DNA of 64,000 nt from Faecalibacterium sp. UBA1762 (GCA_002314755.1 DCHC01000039.1:29408-93407); one strand, 5' to 3'; counted from the stretch's first letter, positions 27,151 through 36,648 are shown. Made by a program: numbers and translations. Notes: generated by a model not told the origin, from the letters alone.

Positions 27151-30100
27151 ATGAATGAGATGGACGAAAAGTATTTAGAACAGGTGATGCATTCGCCCGA
27201 ATTTGAAAAATTCCGGACAATTGCCAATGAACTGGTGGAGGATAACGCATTTCTCAGTCAGGAGACGCAGGCAACGCTGTCCGGCAACGAAGAAAACCGA
27301 AGGAAAGCAAATCTGAAGCCGGTTCAAACCGGCGCTGCGATTGAGGTTACAGGGAAGGATGCAGACGGACGGGATGAGTATCAGGTCAAGCTGATGCCTC
27401 AGATTGAAGAGCTGTCCGAGCTTTTGAAAAAGAGAGTAGAACAGGAAAGCGAAAGCGGCCCGGATGCGGAAAGGAAGAAAGAGGAAACCGTTCAGAGAAT
27501 CCACTCTCTTTCGGAATTCCTTATGCCCGCCTTTGAACAGATTGGCAACTCACTCAGTGAACATGTAGAAGACCATAACGAGGAGATCAAGGAGTCTATG
27601 GGTGCGATTACGACGGCCGTCAGAGGGGTGTCCTCTGTTTTGGCTGTTTTGATCAAACCGGTCGCCGTATGGCAGGCGGATAATATCGCCAATGAAATTG
27701 CGCCTACCCTTTCCCGGCTGAAAAAGGATCTTGACCCGCAACTGAAAACCATTTCGCAATATGCCAACCATGCAAAACAGTTTCTCAGCCCAGTGGCTGG
27801 CATCATTAAGCCGATGTTCGAGCCGCTCATTAACGCTACAAGCCCGATTTACGATGCTGTCAAGAACAAGATGGAGGACGGTTTTTTTGAGAATCAGTCT
27901 GTAGCGGAGAATATTGCAGATTTCGGCCCGAGTAAGAATCCTGATCTTCATGCTCTTTGGAAGGACGATATCCGGTTTTCGGAGGAAAAGGATATCCCGC
28001 GCGCGAATATGTCACCCGAGGATAAAGAGACTGTCTTTAAAAGCATGAAAACGACTATGACAAAAAAGGATTGCCTGACGCAGCTGAAGGTTAACCTGGA
28101 GCGGCTTCAGCAGAATCCGAACCATGCTTTTGATTATGTAAACGGAGGCCCGGAAAATATCAATGCTTTGGACCGTCGTGAGAAAGCGCAGATCTTCAAA
28201 AACCTGAATTATCTGTACTTTCAGTACAATCATCTGTTGAGAGAAGAGGGCCTAACCTTTGACATTGATAACACTTATTATGATGCCGAAGAATTCCGTA
28301 TGGCAGAAAACGGGAAGGATCTGTTCACAATAGTGGGTCACTTTCTGGAGGATACCCTTGATTATGCAGATAACAATCTGAGTGCAATGGTGGAAAAAGT
28401 AAAGTCCGAAACGGAAGACTACAAGCAAGCCGGCATGGAATGCAAAGCCGAATACGATCATTACTTGAACGACTTCGGAAATAAACAGTACGACCTCACT
28501 TGCGACCATACGCTTCCTGTTATGGAGGAAAACAGGATTATCAAGACACTGGCAGAGAAAAAATGGAAGGTCACCGGTGCGGATATTGCCGATTCCCCGG
28601 AGCTTTTCATTGACGATGTCAAGGATGGACAGCCGGTTCCCTCCGGTCTTACCATTCTTGAAAATCAGATACTGGCCGATATCGCAAGGGAAAATCAGAA
28701 ATATGAAACGGAAGTATCGGCTTTAACCGCAGAAGTGGATAAGCTATATCAGAAGGGGAAAAAGTCTGCCGATGATTTTATCAGCGGCAAGTATGGAAGC
28801 GACATTGAGAAATTTAACAAGATCGACGCCTTGCTGAAGGAGAATAAAACCGTTCCCTTTGCTGAGGGTCAGGAGGAGAAGGACTATGCGGAAAAGCTGC
28901 AGGCTTTCCGTGACGAAACCGCTGCCCTTACCAAAGAACAGGAGGAAAAAGCAAAGACCTTTGAGGAAGGTATCAGTAAGGGCGAGGTCGGGGACAACTC
29001 TCTTCTTGCACAAAACCGGGTCCTTCAGGATGCAATTCGTTTGGTTAACCGGGTGGAGCTGGGTATCGGCGGAAATGATTCCCAGCGGGTCGATCTTTTG
29101 AAAGACCATCTTGCCGATTTGGATGAGTTGCTCGAAGTCAGAATAACGGATATTATCGAAACAGAGCTGGCAGAGCAGACAAATGGCAAGTATATCGAGC
29201 ATCTGGAAAAAATATCTGCGGTTCCGGGTATGGAAAATGCAGCGTTTGAGAAGATGAAGGAGATGGTGGATTCTAATCTGAAAACCTTCCAGACAATGCT
29301 TGCTCCGGAAAATATCGAGAAGGGCTTTGCAGACACAGAGGAGGAAACCTTTGACAACCTGAACCACAAGGGGTTGAAGGACCAGCTTTATACGCTTTTC
29401 TCCGATAGAAATAAGGCGTTGGCGGATCTGGGTAATGCTTTGGCGTCCGGAAAGCTCTTTCGTGCGACAAATCTTCAGCAGATTAACGGTACATTGAACG
29501 GCTTTATAGAAGCCACCAAGAATCTGAAAGAGGCCTTTGGTCAGAACGCCTATGACGATGATTTCAGACTGACATTTGATGAGCTGGAAAAGCTGAAGAC
29601 GGCACCGTTTAAGGGCATAGGAACCGAAAAGGAGAGAATGGAGGAGCTTCATTCCTATGCCGACACCATGATCCGGAATCAGGAGATTTGCGGTATAGGT
29701 GAAAAATTTGCTAAGGATATCAGGGCGCGTACCCAAAACAAAAAGATCCTTGAATCCTTAACCAAATTTGAGGCTGCGATGGAGGCATTTTCTGCTGCAT
29801 TGAAGCCCGTTAAGGAGCCGGTCCGAAAGACTGCAGAGTCTTTTATCAAGTACGATGCTGCGGTAATGGGTCTTCGTCAGGAGGAAGCTGAACAGAGGAT
29901 CTTAAAAACGAACATTGCAGAAAAGTACAGGCAAAATCTACAGAAGATTCACGATAATGCTGCGAAAGAGCAGGATACATCCCTTTATAAAAAGGAAAAC
30001 GAGTGGTTAACCAAAAACAGGAAGGAACAGTTTGACGCCATTGTTTATCTGAAGAAGGGGAAGGCTCTTATCGTGGAACAGATCCGACTCCTTGAAGGGA

Positions 30101-31101
30101 GAATGAAGGATCCTTTCTATAAGGAAAAGACAGAATTGGCACTTCTTCAGAAAACCATGGAGAAGAAGGACCGGGAATACAACGAGGAAATCAAGCGCTA
30201 CAAGGACAGCCTGAACGCTGCACGGCTGAAAGCTGAGGCTGTGCTTAAAAACAGAAAAGAAATTCGGAACCAGAACATTGAAAAGTTGAACAACCGGTTG
30301 AATGTGGTAAAAGAAATCCGGACGGACGCAGAAAAGTACGGGAAAAGCCTGAATAAGCTATCCGACAAATCCCGTAAACTGGGAGCGGATAAACTGGAGT
30401 TTTGTACGGTTTCCCGGACATTTTGGCAGGAAAAAGAAAAGCAGGTTGTGAACAAGCTGAATATCTATGAAAAAGAGACACTGGCAATGATGGAGCGCAT
30501 CCTGAAATCCGGTAAGAAATTCGGGTACAATTCGTCCTATTATCGGGAAATGGAGCAAGAAATCCGGGCGTATAAGAAGGATGGCAGCACGGGAACGAAT
30601 ATGAAGAACTATATGCCCCGGGATCAATGGGAGAATCAAATGGCCCGTGTGATGGAAAAGGTCAGCAGGTATCTTCAGGAACGCGACCGTCCGGACCACA
30701 CAAGAAAAAAGACCGATTTGGGACAACAGCGCCTGGACGCCGTAAAAGCGCTCAAGGATATTTACGAGCAGCGAAAGCGTACTTACTTTGCTATCGAGGA
30801 GGAATATAGAGAGCTGAATCAGCAGAGAAGGAATACTGTGCCCATTAGCTCCAAGATAGAGTACCTTGTTCAGACCGGAATTCAAAAAAACATAGATAAC
30901 CCCATTACAAACAATAAGGGGTTAAGCGCGGATGCGCAAAAGCTGGGCATTCAAACACTGATGATCCAAAACCAGGAAATTCAGGAGCAGGTGAACCGGA
31001 AGAATCTTTCCAAAGCACCCGCCGAGGCAGAAAACGCTTATCAGGATCAACCGACAGAGAAAAAGAAGAACGGTTCCCAGCGTCAGGCAGGCATTCACTA
31101 A
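27151..31101 (+). CDS. Giant helical protein, candidate secretion substrate (1316 aa)
   Basis: No known family recognised. It is almost wholly predicted helical. The N-terminal 220 residues include a moderately hydrophobic stretch around 145-175 (GAITTAVRGVSSVLAVLIKP) that could be an amphipathic or membrane-interacting helix. Long coiled coils run from about 960 to 1110. Residues about 1121-1208 (NSSYYREMEQEI to QRLDAVKALKDIYEQ) are the module shared with its operon partner and the 768-residue protein. It ends EKKKNGSQRQAGIH, a basic tail. AAGGAG precedes the ATG. It is the second gene of a two-gene unit closed by two terminators. The size and tail fit an exported effector or scaffold; function unknown. 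Confidence 0.72.
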   Translation: MNEMDEKYLEQVMHSPEFEKFRTIANELVEDNAFLSQETQATLSGNEENRRKANLKPVQTGAAIEVTGKDADGRDEYQVKLMPQIEELSELLKKRVEQESESGPDAERKKEETVQRIHSLSEFLMPAFEQIGNSLSEHVEDHNEEIKESMGAITTAVRGVSSVLAVLIKPVAVWQADNIANEIAPTLSRLKKDLDPQLKTISQYANHAKQFLSPVAGIIKPMFEPLINATSPIYDAVKNKMEDGFFENQSVAENIADFGPSKNPDLHALWKDDIRFSEEKDIPRANMSPEDKETVFKSMKTTMTKKDCLTQLKVNLERLQQNPNHAFDYVNGGPENINALDRREKAQIFKNLNYLYFQYNHLLREEGLTFDIDNTYYDAEEFRMAENGKDLFTIVGHFLEDTLDYADNNLSAMVEKVKSETEDYKQAGMECKAEYDHYLNDFGNKQYDLTCDHTLPVMEENRIIKTLAEKKWKVTGADIADSPELFIDDVKDGQPVPSGLTILENQILADIARENQKYETEVSALTAEVDKLYQKGKKSADDFISGKYGSDIEKFNKIDALLKENKTVPFAEGQEEKDYAEKLQAFRDETAALTKEQEEKAKTFEEGISKGEVGDNSLLAQNRVLQDAIRLVNRVELGIGGNDSQRVDLLKDHLADLDELLEVRITDIIETELAEQTNGKYIEHLEKISAVPGMENAAFEKMKEMVDSNLKTFQTMLAPENIEKGFADTEEETFDNLNHKGLKDQLYTLFSDRNKALADLGNALASGKLFRATNLQQINGTLNGFIEATKNLKEAFGQNAYDDDFRLTFDELEKLKTAPFKGIGTEKERMEELHSYADTMIRNQEICGIGEKFAKDIRARTQNKKILESLTKFEAAMEAFSAALKPVKEPVRKTAESFIKYDAAVMGLRQEEAEQRILKTNIAEKYRQNLQKIHDNAAKEQDTSLYKKENEWLTKNRKEQFDAIVYLKKGKALIVEQIRLLEGRMKDPFYKEKTELALLQKTMEKKDREYNEEIKRYKDSLNAARLKAEAVLKNRKEIRNQNIEKLNNRLNVVKEIRTDAEKYGKSLNKLSDKSRKLGADKLEFCTVSRTFWQEKEKQVVNKLNIYEKETLAMMERILKSGKKFGYNSSYYREMEQEIRAYKKDGSTGTNMKNYMPRDQWENQMARVMEKVSRYLQERDRPDHTRKKTDLGQQRLDAVKALKDIYEQRKRTYFAIEEEYRELNQQRRNTVPISSKIEYLVQTGIQKNIDNPITNNKGLSADAQKLGIQTLMIQNQEIQEQVNRKNLSKAPAEAENAYQDQPTEKKKNGSQRQAGIH

Positions 31102-31128
31102 CGGCAAGCATATATGCTATTTCAGAAT

Positions 31129-31160
31129 GAAAGGGGCTGCAGGTTCATGCAGCCCCTTTT
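31129..31160 (+). terminator. Terminator after the 1316-aa protein gene
   Basis: A 12-bp stem (31130-31141 with 31148-31159, loop GGTTCA) is followed by TTTT. It lies 28 nt after the stop codon. Confidence 0.82.
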
Positions 31161-31173
31161 GACAAAAAAGGAT

Positions 31174-31228
31174 CCCCGGTGTCTGTGTTTCGGCTGTTTG
31201 CCTGTCACAGCACCGGGGGGCTTTTTTC
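31174..31228. terminator. Bidirectional terminator between convergent operons
   Basis: CCCCGGTG (31174-31181) pairs with CACCGGGG (31211-31218), and the stem extends past a one-base bulge (CTGTG with CACAG). A T-run follows on the plus strand (CTTTTTT) and on the minus strand (CCTTTTTTG). With the preceding hairpin it separates the two convergent gene pairs. Confidence 0.8.
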
Positions 31229-31308
31229 AGTTTTCCTGTACAGATATCGGCATGCAATCCGGGTGGTGGAATACTTTTTTTGACCGGATAGCCTGGCCCT
31301 GTCGGCAC

Positions 31309-33030
31309 TTAGATAGAAATCGAACGACCGTTCTTTTTCTGAGCATCATTATGTTGAACGGCGGATTCTTTACCTTTTTCCGTATGATCGGCATCGCTTG
31401 TAAGGTTTGCTCCGTTCGTCTTTACCGTTTCGAACATCTTATGAAGCATATTTTGTTCCAGTCTGGCTCCGCAATCATTTTTAAAGCTCACCAGCTCGCC
31501 CAAGTCTACCCGGACGCTGCCCACATCGTCATCCAGCTGACTTTTAAATGCCGGAAGATTAACGAGACTTTTGATATAGGTGTCCGCACCGAACTTTTCC
31601 AGTGCAGCTCGGGCACTTTCATTGTGGCACGCCATACGGAAACTGACAATCACGCCCATCTGATAGGCCATACCGGAACTCCGGTCTAACCCCACCATAC
31701 CGATGTTTTCCTTCAAAGTATCCTTGTACCCATAGTCTTTTTCAAGGGCCTTCATGGCGACCATAGCCTTGTCGCCCAGGGCCTTCAGCGCTTCGCTTTT
31801 GTTGGCTACATTTCGGTACATCTTTTCAATTTCATTATTTGGGTTTTGCATAGCTGCTTCGTGGCGCTGTCTGCGCTCCTGTTCTTCTTTTGCCTGAGCT
31901 TCAGCCTCTCTTGCCCGGGCCTCGGCCTCCTCCTGCTGCCGGATTCGCTCCTGTTCCTCCCGCGCCCTGGCTTCGGCCTCGGTCTTTTCGCGAATTTCCC
32001 TGCGTTCTTGCTCCATCTGTTCCCAACCGGTGCTTTGGTAGATGTTAGGTTGGGCACCAAAATGATCAGTGCAGTATTTTTTGTAGGCTTCCACATTTAG
32101 TCTGGAGTTGTTTTCCGCATCCGCAAACTGTCGGATAAATTCACTGCGCAGCTGTTGGTTGGCAAAAATGGTCTCCGGACGGTTGGGGTCAACCATGCGA
32201 GCTATTTCAGACTCTGTTGCAGCACGGTTAAAGCACCAAATCCGGAAAAGCCGGGTGGCAGGACCGTTATCCAAATTATTGGAAAAATTTTTGATGTCTT
32301 CGTTAAAGGGCAGTACCGGGGTTTGCTCCAGCTTATGTTTGGCATGTAGCGCATATCTGCCCAAAGAGTTCAGACCGTTATCACCCATGGTCTCGCAGTA
32401 GTTTTCTTCAAATTCAGAGCGCTCACCCGGGGCTTTTTCCAGTACCGAAGAATGCAGCTCATTCATAGTTTCGGACGGGAAATCCTTAAGCTCAAAGGTC
32501 GTCGCCTTTCCGTTTCTGACGGGTCCTTTTTGACCCTGCGCCGCGAATTTGTCATATTTCTTTTTGGCATCCCGATATTTGTTCCATTCGGATATCTTAG
32601 CTCTTGCCTCTTTGGAGAAAAGCCATTTCAGCCAGTCAACGACAGTGGGTTTTGTCGGCGCTTCCGGCTCCGGGACAGTATTATCGCTGACGGTAAACAT
32701 AAGCTGATTATTTTCATCTAATCTCCTGGACAGATAGTGCGGCTTTGCATCCCCCGGGATGACGATTTGCAACTGTTCATTGGGATAATGCCGGAAATAG
32801 TTGGAAAGGACGCTGATGGGATCCTTGATTCTCCTCAGTTCGGCGGCGGTGACCAGTTCATTTCCGTTACCCGTGCGAAGCATACCGAGTAGCGTTTGCG
32901 GGGAATACCGGGCATTTCCGCGGTTCCAAAGTGCACTCATCATATTGGCAGCTGCCCGTCTTTGCAGTTCTTCTTCTGTCTCCGGGACACCCTCTTTTTT
33001 CCGTGCGGAAGCGACAAAGTTTTTACCCAT
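31309..33030 (-). CDS. Large charged protein, candidate secretion substrate (573 aa)
   Basis: No known family recognised. The N-terminus (MGKNFVASARKKEGVPETEE) is followed by a mixed region. Residues about 125-160 (VVDWLKWLFSKEARAKISEW onward) resemble a segment in the 583-residue neighbour. Residues about 350-393 are a highly regular Glu/Arg/Ala/Gln coiled coil encoded by imperfect DNA repeats. The C-terminal domain (about 410-550) has few charges and could be globular. It ends AQKKNGRSISI. The start at 33030 follows GGAAGGAGA; a frame open to 33348 would overlap the upstream gene by about 250 nt and is rejected. It is the second gene of its pair, 70 nt behind the first. Confidence 0.7.
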   Translation of the reverse strand: MGKNFVASARKKEGVPETEEELQRRAAANMMSALWNRGNARYSPQTLLGMLRTGNGNELVTAAELRRIKDPISVLSNYFRHYPNEQLQIVIPGDAKPHYLSRRLDENNQLMFTVSDNTVPEPEAPTKPTVVDWLKWLFSKEARAKISEWNKYRDAKKKYDKFAAQGQKGPVRNGKATTFELKDFPSETMNELHSSVLEKAPGERSEFEENYCETMGDNGLNSLGRYALHAKHKLEQTPVLPFNEDIKNFSNNLDNGPATRLFRIWCFNRAATESEIARMVDPNRPETIFANQQLRSEFIRQFADAENNSRLNVEAYKKYCTDHFGAQPNIYQSTGWEQMEQERREIREKTEAEARAREEQERIRQQEEAEARAREAEAQAKEEQERRQRHEAAMQNPNNEIEKMYRNVANKSEALKALGDKAMVAMKALEKDYGYKDTLKENIGMVGLDRSSGMAYQMGVIVSFRMACHNESARAALEKFGADTYIKSLVNLPAFKSQLDDDVGSVRVDLGELVSFKNDCGARLEQNMLHKMFETVKTNGANLTSDADHTEKGKESAVQHNDAQKKNGRSISI

Positions 33031-33100
33031 AATCATTCTCCTTCCGGGCTGCATCATACTGCGAGTCCGGCTATGTTTTGTGTGTTCGTTTACGATATGT

Positions 33101-34852
33101 TTACTGCCTGATAAGCGGGTCTTTTTGTTTTTTGGGGGCATCAGGCTGTTCCTGCTTTTCAGGGCCGATCTCGCTTTTTTGCAGCTCCGAAGCTTTATTC
33201 TGCTTGACTTCTCCGTCAATAAAAGCGGACAGGGCCTCGATATTGCTATCCAGCTTATCAATATGCCCCTGCTGCTCTTTCGTGAAAGGGACTTCCAGCG
33301 CGCTGATATATTCCCGTTTACAGGTTTCAAAACCCTGGCGAACTGCATCCGGATTATCCCAGGTCCACTTTTTGTCCTCCGGCGTCAGCGGATGTTTTTC
33401 TCCGCCCAGCATGTGTTTGAGAGCAATCTCTTTGCCCCGTTCCTCCCGGGTCAGCGGCTTTTCTGCCGCCCTTTCGACTGCGGCATTTTCCACTTGAGCT
33501 GGTTTTTCCACCTCAGAAGCTGCCGCTTTTTCCGTTTTATACTGTTTGCAAAGTTTTCTGGCACTTTTTACGGCAGCACGGTAGCTGTCTAAAACAGTTG
33601 GGTCGTTTTGACATTCCTCTTTTATCTGCTCAATAGCTTGAAGGTAGTGATGATATTTATTGACAGAATCCAAGCCTTTGCCGCCGAAAGAGCGGTTGAT
33701 CTTGTCAAAAAAGCGGGTAAAGCCGTTCGGCTCAGGGACTTTTTCCAGTTCGCCCAGTGCCTTTGCATGTTCTAAAGAAATTCTGCGGACGACACCGTCA
33801 CCAAAATCATGAAGGGCTGTGATATTGTCGGTTTTGTATATATTGGGTTTCTCATGGATCAGATCGGCGCGGCAAAAGTAAAACGTTTCTCCGTTTTTCA
33901 GATGAGAGGGGGCGTCATGGTTGTTGGAAATCACATTTCCCTGTGCATCGCAGGGCAGAATGGATTCGTTTTTATTCAGCGGCGCATCGGCTAAAATAAA
34001 TCTTTGAGCAAATTTCTCGTAATCAATATGCGTATTGTCCTGAATGAGAGTGCAGTCTGTACGCAGAACATCTATGGAAGAAGATACATCCTCGCCCTTC
34101 AGAATTTCGTCCTGGAACGCCTCATCTATCCTGTCGGTCACCTCAAAATCTCTGGGCAAATTCTCGAATTCTATCTCCGGGTAGTAGTCGTTCAGCCAGA
34201 TTTCCAGCTTTTGGTTAAACTCGAAAAAGAGCGAATTTGCCTGGGTGTAAAGCTCGGTAAAAAGTTTGGATTCCTCCTCAGTAATGCCGCAATCCTTGCC
34301 TTGAAAAAACCGCAGCAGATTTTCGCCCTCCATTGCGCGGCCCATGATGGGCAGCGTACGCGGCAGCATTTCCAACTGCTGTTCGGGTGACATTGCCTGA
34401 AATTCCTCCGCCGGAAAGTTTGCCAGTTCTTCCATAACATTCAGGAAAACATCATGCAGCTGCTCTTTGTCAGTTCCTGTCAGAACATCATGCAGTCTGT
34501 CTTTTGAGGTAATATCCTCCGGATTGGTGACCATTCCGTGGAAAAGAGTTTGAACCGCTCGGTCCAGGTCTGCTGTCTGAACATGATTCAAGCCGTCGAC
34601 CAACGCCGCGGAGGCCTCAGCGGCTTTTTGCTCAGCCAGATCATGCAGTATCTTCCGTTGCTTTTTTTGCTGACGGTTTAGCGGCTTATAGTTTGGAACA
34701 TTTTCTTTCAAAACGGCTTCGACCTTATCGGCGACGCTTTTTTTGTAGTCATGAGGGGTCAGATTTCGGATAGCCTCAATGCGTTGTTCTAATGGCAACT
34801 CCCGGATTTCTTTCTCGGTAGCCTTGCTGATGATCGTTTTTGAATAGGCCAT
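33101..34852 (-). CDS. Large helical protein, candidate secretion substrate (583 aa)
   Basis: No known family recognised; no signal peptide or span. The N-terminal 110 residues are helical and basic (KEIRELPLEQRIEAIRNLTP). Residues about 375-410 (NGFTRFFDKINRSFGGKGL, then VNKYHHYLQAIEQI) resemble the WLKWLFSKEARAK region of the 573-residue protein. Residues about 420-480 (YRAAVKSARKLCKQYKTEK, later TREERGKEIALKHML) weakly recall the end of the module shared by the 768-, 894- and 1316-residue proteins. It ends DAPKKQKDPLIRQ. GGAAAGGGAG precedes the ATG. It is the first gene of a pair driven by the second shared-architecture promoter. Confidence 0.7.
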   Translation of the reverse strand: MAYSKTIISKATEKEIRELPLEQRIEAIRNLTPHDYKKSVADKVEAVLKENVPNYKPLNRQQKKQRKILHDLAEQKAAEASAALVDGLNHVQTADLDRAVQTLFHGMVTNPEDITSKDRLHDVLTGTDKEQLHDVFLNVMEELANFPAEEFQAMSPEQQLEMLPRTLPIMGRAMEGENLLRFFQGKDCGITEEESKLFTELYTQANSLFFEFNQKLEIWLNDYYPEIEFENLPRDFEVTDRIDEAFQDEILKGEDVSSSIDVLRTDCTLIQDNTHIDYEKFAQRFILADAPLNKNESILPCDAQGNVISNNHDAPSHLKNGETFYFCRADLIHEKPNIYKTDNITALHDFGDGVVRRISLEHAKALGELEKVPEPNGFTRFFDKINRSFGGKGLDSVNKYHHYLQAIEQIKEECQNDPTVLDSYRAAVKSARKLCKQYKTEKAAASEVEKPAQVENAAVERAAEKPLTREERGKEIALKHMLGGEKHPLTPEDKKWTWDNPDAVRQGFETCKREYISALEVPFTKEQQGHIDKLDSNIEALSAFIDGEVKQNKASELQKSEIGPEKQEQPDAPKKQKDPLIRQ

Positions 34853-34893
34853 TTTTTTGCTCCCTTTCCGTCTTACGGTTTTTGATTGTCCAC

Positions 34894-34944
34894 ATCATAG
34901 CATAAGCCAAAGTGGATTAACAAGTCCCCCATAAAGTGTACTTT
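34894..34944 (-). promoter_or_regulatory. Shared-architecture promoter 2 (583/573-aa pair)
   Basis: Read on the minus strand: palindrome AAAGTACACTTT (34933-34944), 9 nt, -35 TTGTTA (34918-34923), 18 nt, -10 TATGAT (34894-34899). The downstream half-site is weaker here (AATCCACT). Element spacing is identical to promoters 1 and 3. Confidence 0.75.
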
Positions 34945-35092
34945 TTTCAGGGTTAGAGCCGTAAAAATATCCCGTATAGCAAGTGCTCCTTTTTTTTATA
35001 CCATTTTGTAAAAGCTTACTGCTCCGGTGTTCTGTTTTTTCATGATAAAGGGGAAATCGATATCATACCTTTAACTGAATAATGCTGGCTAA

Positions 35093-35133
35093 AAAATAAA
35101 AAAACAGGGCCTGCATATTTAATGCGAGCCCCG
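35093..35133 (-). terminator. Terminator of the LuxR-type regulator gene
   Basis: An imperfect GC-rich stem between about 35106-35116 and 35122-35133 is followed on the minus strand by a long T-run (TTTTTTTATTTTTT). It starts 16 nt past the regulator stop codon. Confidence 0.72.
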
Positions 35134-35148
35134 TATGCCGCACAAAAT

Positions 35149-36351
35149 CTACTGTTTTTTCGGCTCGCCCCATTCCAAAACGGAATTGAGAAAAAGGCTT
35201 CTCAGTTCCTTATGGGATCCCACTCCCAGCTTGTCATACAAAATCGACAGCCGTTTATTGATACCGGAACGGGAAAGCCCAAACTGTTCTGCCATCTGAT
35301 TGATGCTGCAATTACGCAGGCAGCAGGAGATTAGTCGGTAGTCGTTTTCTTTCAGCAGAGAAATCACAGTCCGTTTGCGTTTGTACGCAGCGTATTCTAT
35401 CCGGGCGTTGACACAGGCTTCGATGATTTTCTGTATCCGTATTTTGGCCTCCGGAGGAAAAGAAATCAGCATCGCTTCCATAGTTTCCGGCATGATCGAG
35501 AGCAGACACGCCAGTGTAAAATACAGCTGATGTGTGATACACAGCTCAATGGCCCGTTTCAGATGGCTGTGCTCTTTTTCTGTTTCTCCCTGTGTAGCAT
35601 AAAAGATGGTCAGCAAAATGTGGAGATACATGGCGGCATAGGCATACCCTTCTGCATCACAGGAAAGGCAGATGACCTCATACGGGGTGATATCCGGAAG
35701 TTTACCGCCCATATTGCATTTGATCAGTTCGGCGTACATCTTTTGTCCGGCGACAAAAGGCAAAAGCTCCGGACTGAACGCGTTAAAATCCAGCTTCCCG
35801 ATGGATTCGACGAATCGGGAAGTTCTGCCCATCTCCGCCTCAAAGGCGTAAAACAAAAGGCGCAGAGTGGGAGAGGGGGTACAGATGCCATGGTATTCTG
35901 CCTGAAAAAGAACAGCATATTTATCTGCGGAGGCATAATCCGCAAGATACATACAGATGAATGACAGAAGGTATTGCGCACCCAGCCGGATATTCAGCTG
36001 TGTACAGGTCAGCAGTGGCTCGACAAGCTGTGCTGCAGCGTCAAAATCACCTGCCTCATACAGGGTACAGGCACGGTACAGCTGCTTTTCCTCCGGAGAA
36101 AAACGGTTGACCTGATCTTCTGAGCGGACAAAACAGACGATATAGGGATATAGCTCCGCTTCGGGTTCTTTGGATTGTAATGCGAACTCTTTTCTGCGAC
36201 TGTCGGCAGGTTTTTCCGCATTATCGGGAATAAGCCAGGTGTTGCCGGTCAATATTGCGCCTGAAATCCGGCCTTGAGAAGCAAGCAGTGCAACCCTGCG
36301 CGGACTGATTCCCCAGGCCTGGGCGGCCTGTTTGGAAGATATAAATTTCAT
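35149..36351 (-). CDS. LuxR-type transcriptional regulator with N-terminal HTH
   Basis: A 400-residue regulator. The N-terminus (SKQAAQAWGISPRRVALLAS, then GNTWLIP) is an excisionase/MerR-like helix-turn-helix. The middle 250 residues are helical, probably a TPR-like sensor. The C-terminal 65 residues hold a LuxR-type helix-turn-helix (SCCLRNCSINQMAEQFGLSR, then INKRLSILYDKLGVGSHKEL). Two DNA-binding motifs at opposite ends are unusual. It sits between the helical-protein pair and the secretion operon, divergent from the latter, and is the best candidate to act on the shared promoter palindrome; that link is inference. It has its own promoter without the palindrome. Confidence 0.8.
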   Translation of the reverse strand: MKFISSKQAAQAWGISPRRVALLASQGRISGAILTGNTWLIPDNAEKPADSRRKEFALQSKEPEAELYPYIVCFVRSEDQVNRFSPEEKQLYRACTLYEAGDFDAAAQLVEPLLTCTQLNIRLGAQYLLSFICMYLADYASADKYAVLFQAEYHGICTPSPTLRLLFYAFEAEMGRTSRFVESIGKLDFNAFSPELLPFVAGQKMYAELIKCNMGGKLPDITPYEVICLSCDAEGYAYAAMYLHILLTIFYATQGETEKEHSHLKRAIELCITHQLYFTLACLLSIMPETMEAMLISFPPEAKIRIQKIIEACVNARIEYAAYKRKRTVISLLKENDYRLISCCLRNCSINQMAEQFGLSRSGINKRLSILYDKLGVGSHKELRSLFLNSVLEWGEPKKQ

Positions 36352-36380
36352 TGGATATTCCCCCTCAATGTTCAGCTAAA

Positions 36381-36410
36381 AGAATATCACAGAAGAAAAG
36401 CAGATGTCAA
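36381..36410 (-). promoter_or_regulatory. Predicted promoter of the LuxR-type regulator
   Basis: On the minus strand, -35 TTGACA (36405-36410), an 18-nt spacer and -10 TATTCT (36381-36386), about 30 nt before the start codon. Confidence 0.65.
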
Positions 36411-36509
36411 GGAAATATTCAAATATAACCTTACTTCCACGGTGATTACGGTGTTTTCGTCATAATAAAACCATATTGCCGCCTATCTCCTATACTACCT
36501 TTTTCTGAA

Positions 36510-36560
36510 AAAGTGAACTTTCACAGGGGATTGTTAGTTTACTTGACGGTATGATATAAT
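36510..36560 (+). promoter_or_regulatory. Shared-architecture promoter 3 (secretion operon)
   Basis: Palindrome AAAGTGAACTTT (36510-36521), 9 nt, -35 TTGTTA (36531-36536), 18 nt, -10 TATAAT (36555-36560). The second AGTTTACT palindrome overlaps the -35 end, as at promoter 1. It precedes the STAS gene and, without any terminator seen up to 63879, could drive the whole 27-kb operon. Confidence 0.78.
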
Positions 36561-36648
36561 TATCCCAAATATGGAGAATAGTGTCGAAAAATATGGGTTA
36601 TCAGCCAAAACAGTTCTGGGGTACGTTGCATACAGGGTAGGAGGCACA

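Noticed and set aside
28744..29736. 330-aa open frame opposite the 1316-aa protein gene
   Set aside because: Antisense of a helical Glu/Lys-rich sequence gives Leu/Phe-rich shadow frames that look membrane-like but are artefacts.
31031..33348. Longer start (33348) for the 573-aa protein
   Set aside because: It would overlap the upstream gene by about 250 nt and lacks a ribosome binding site, whereas GGAAGGAGA stands before the ATG at 33030.
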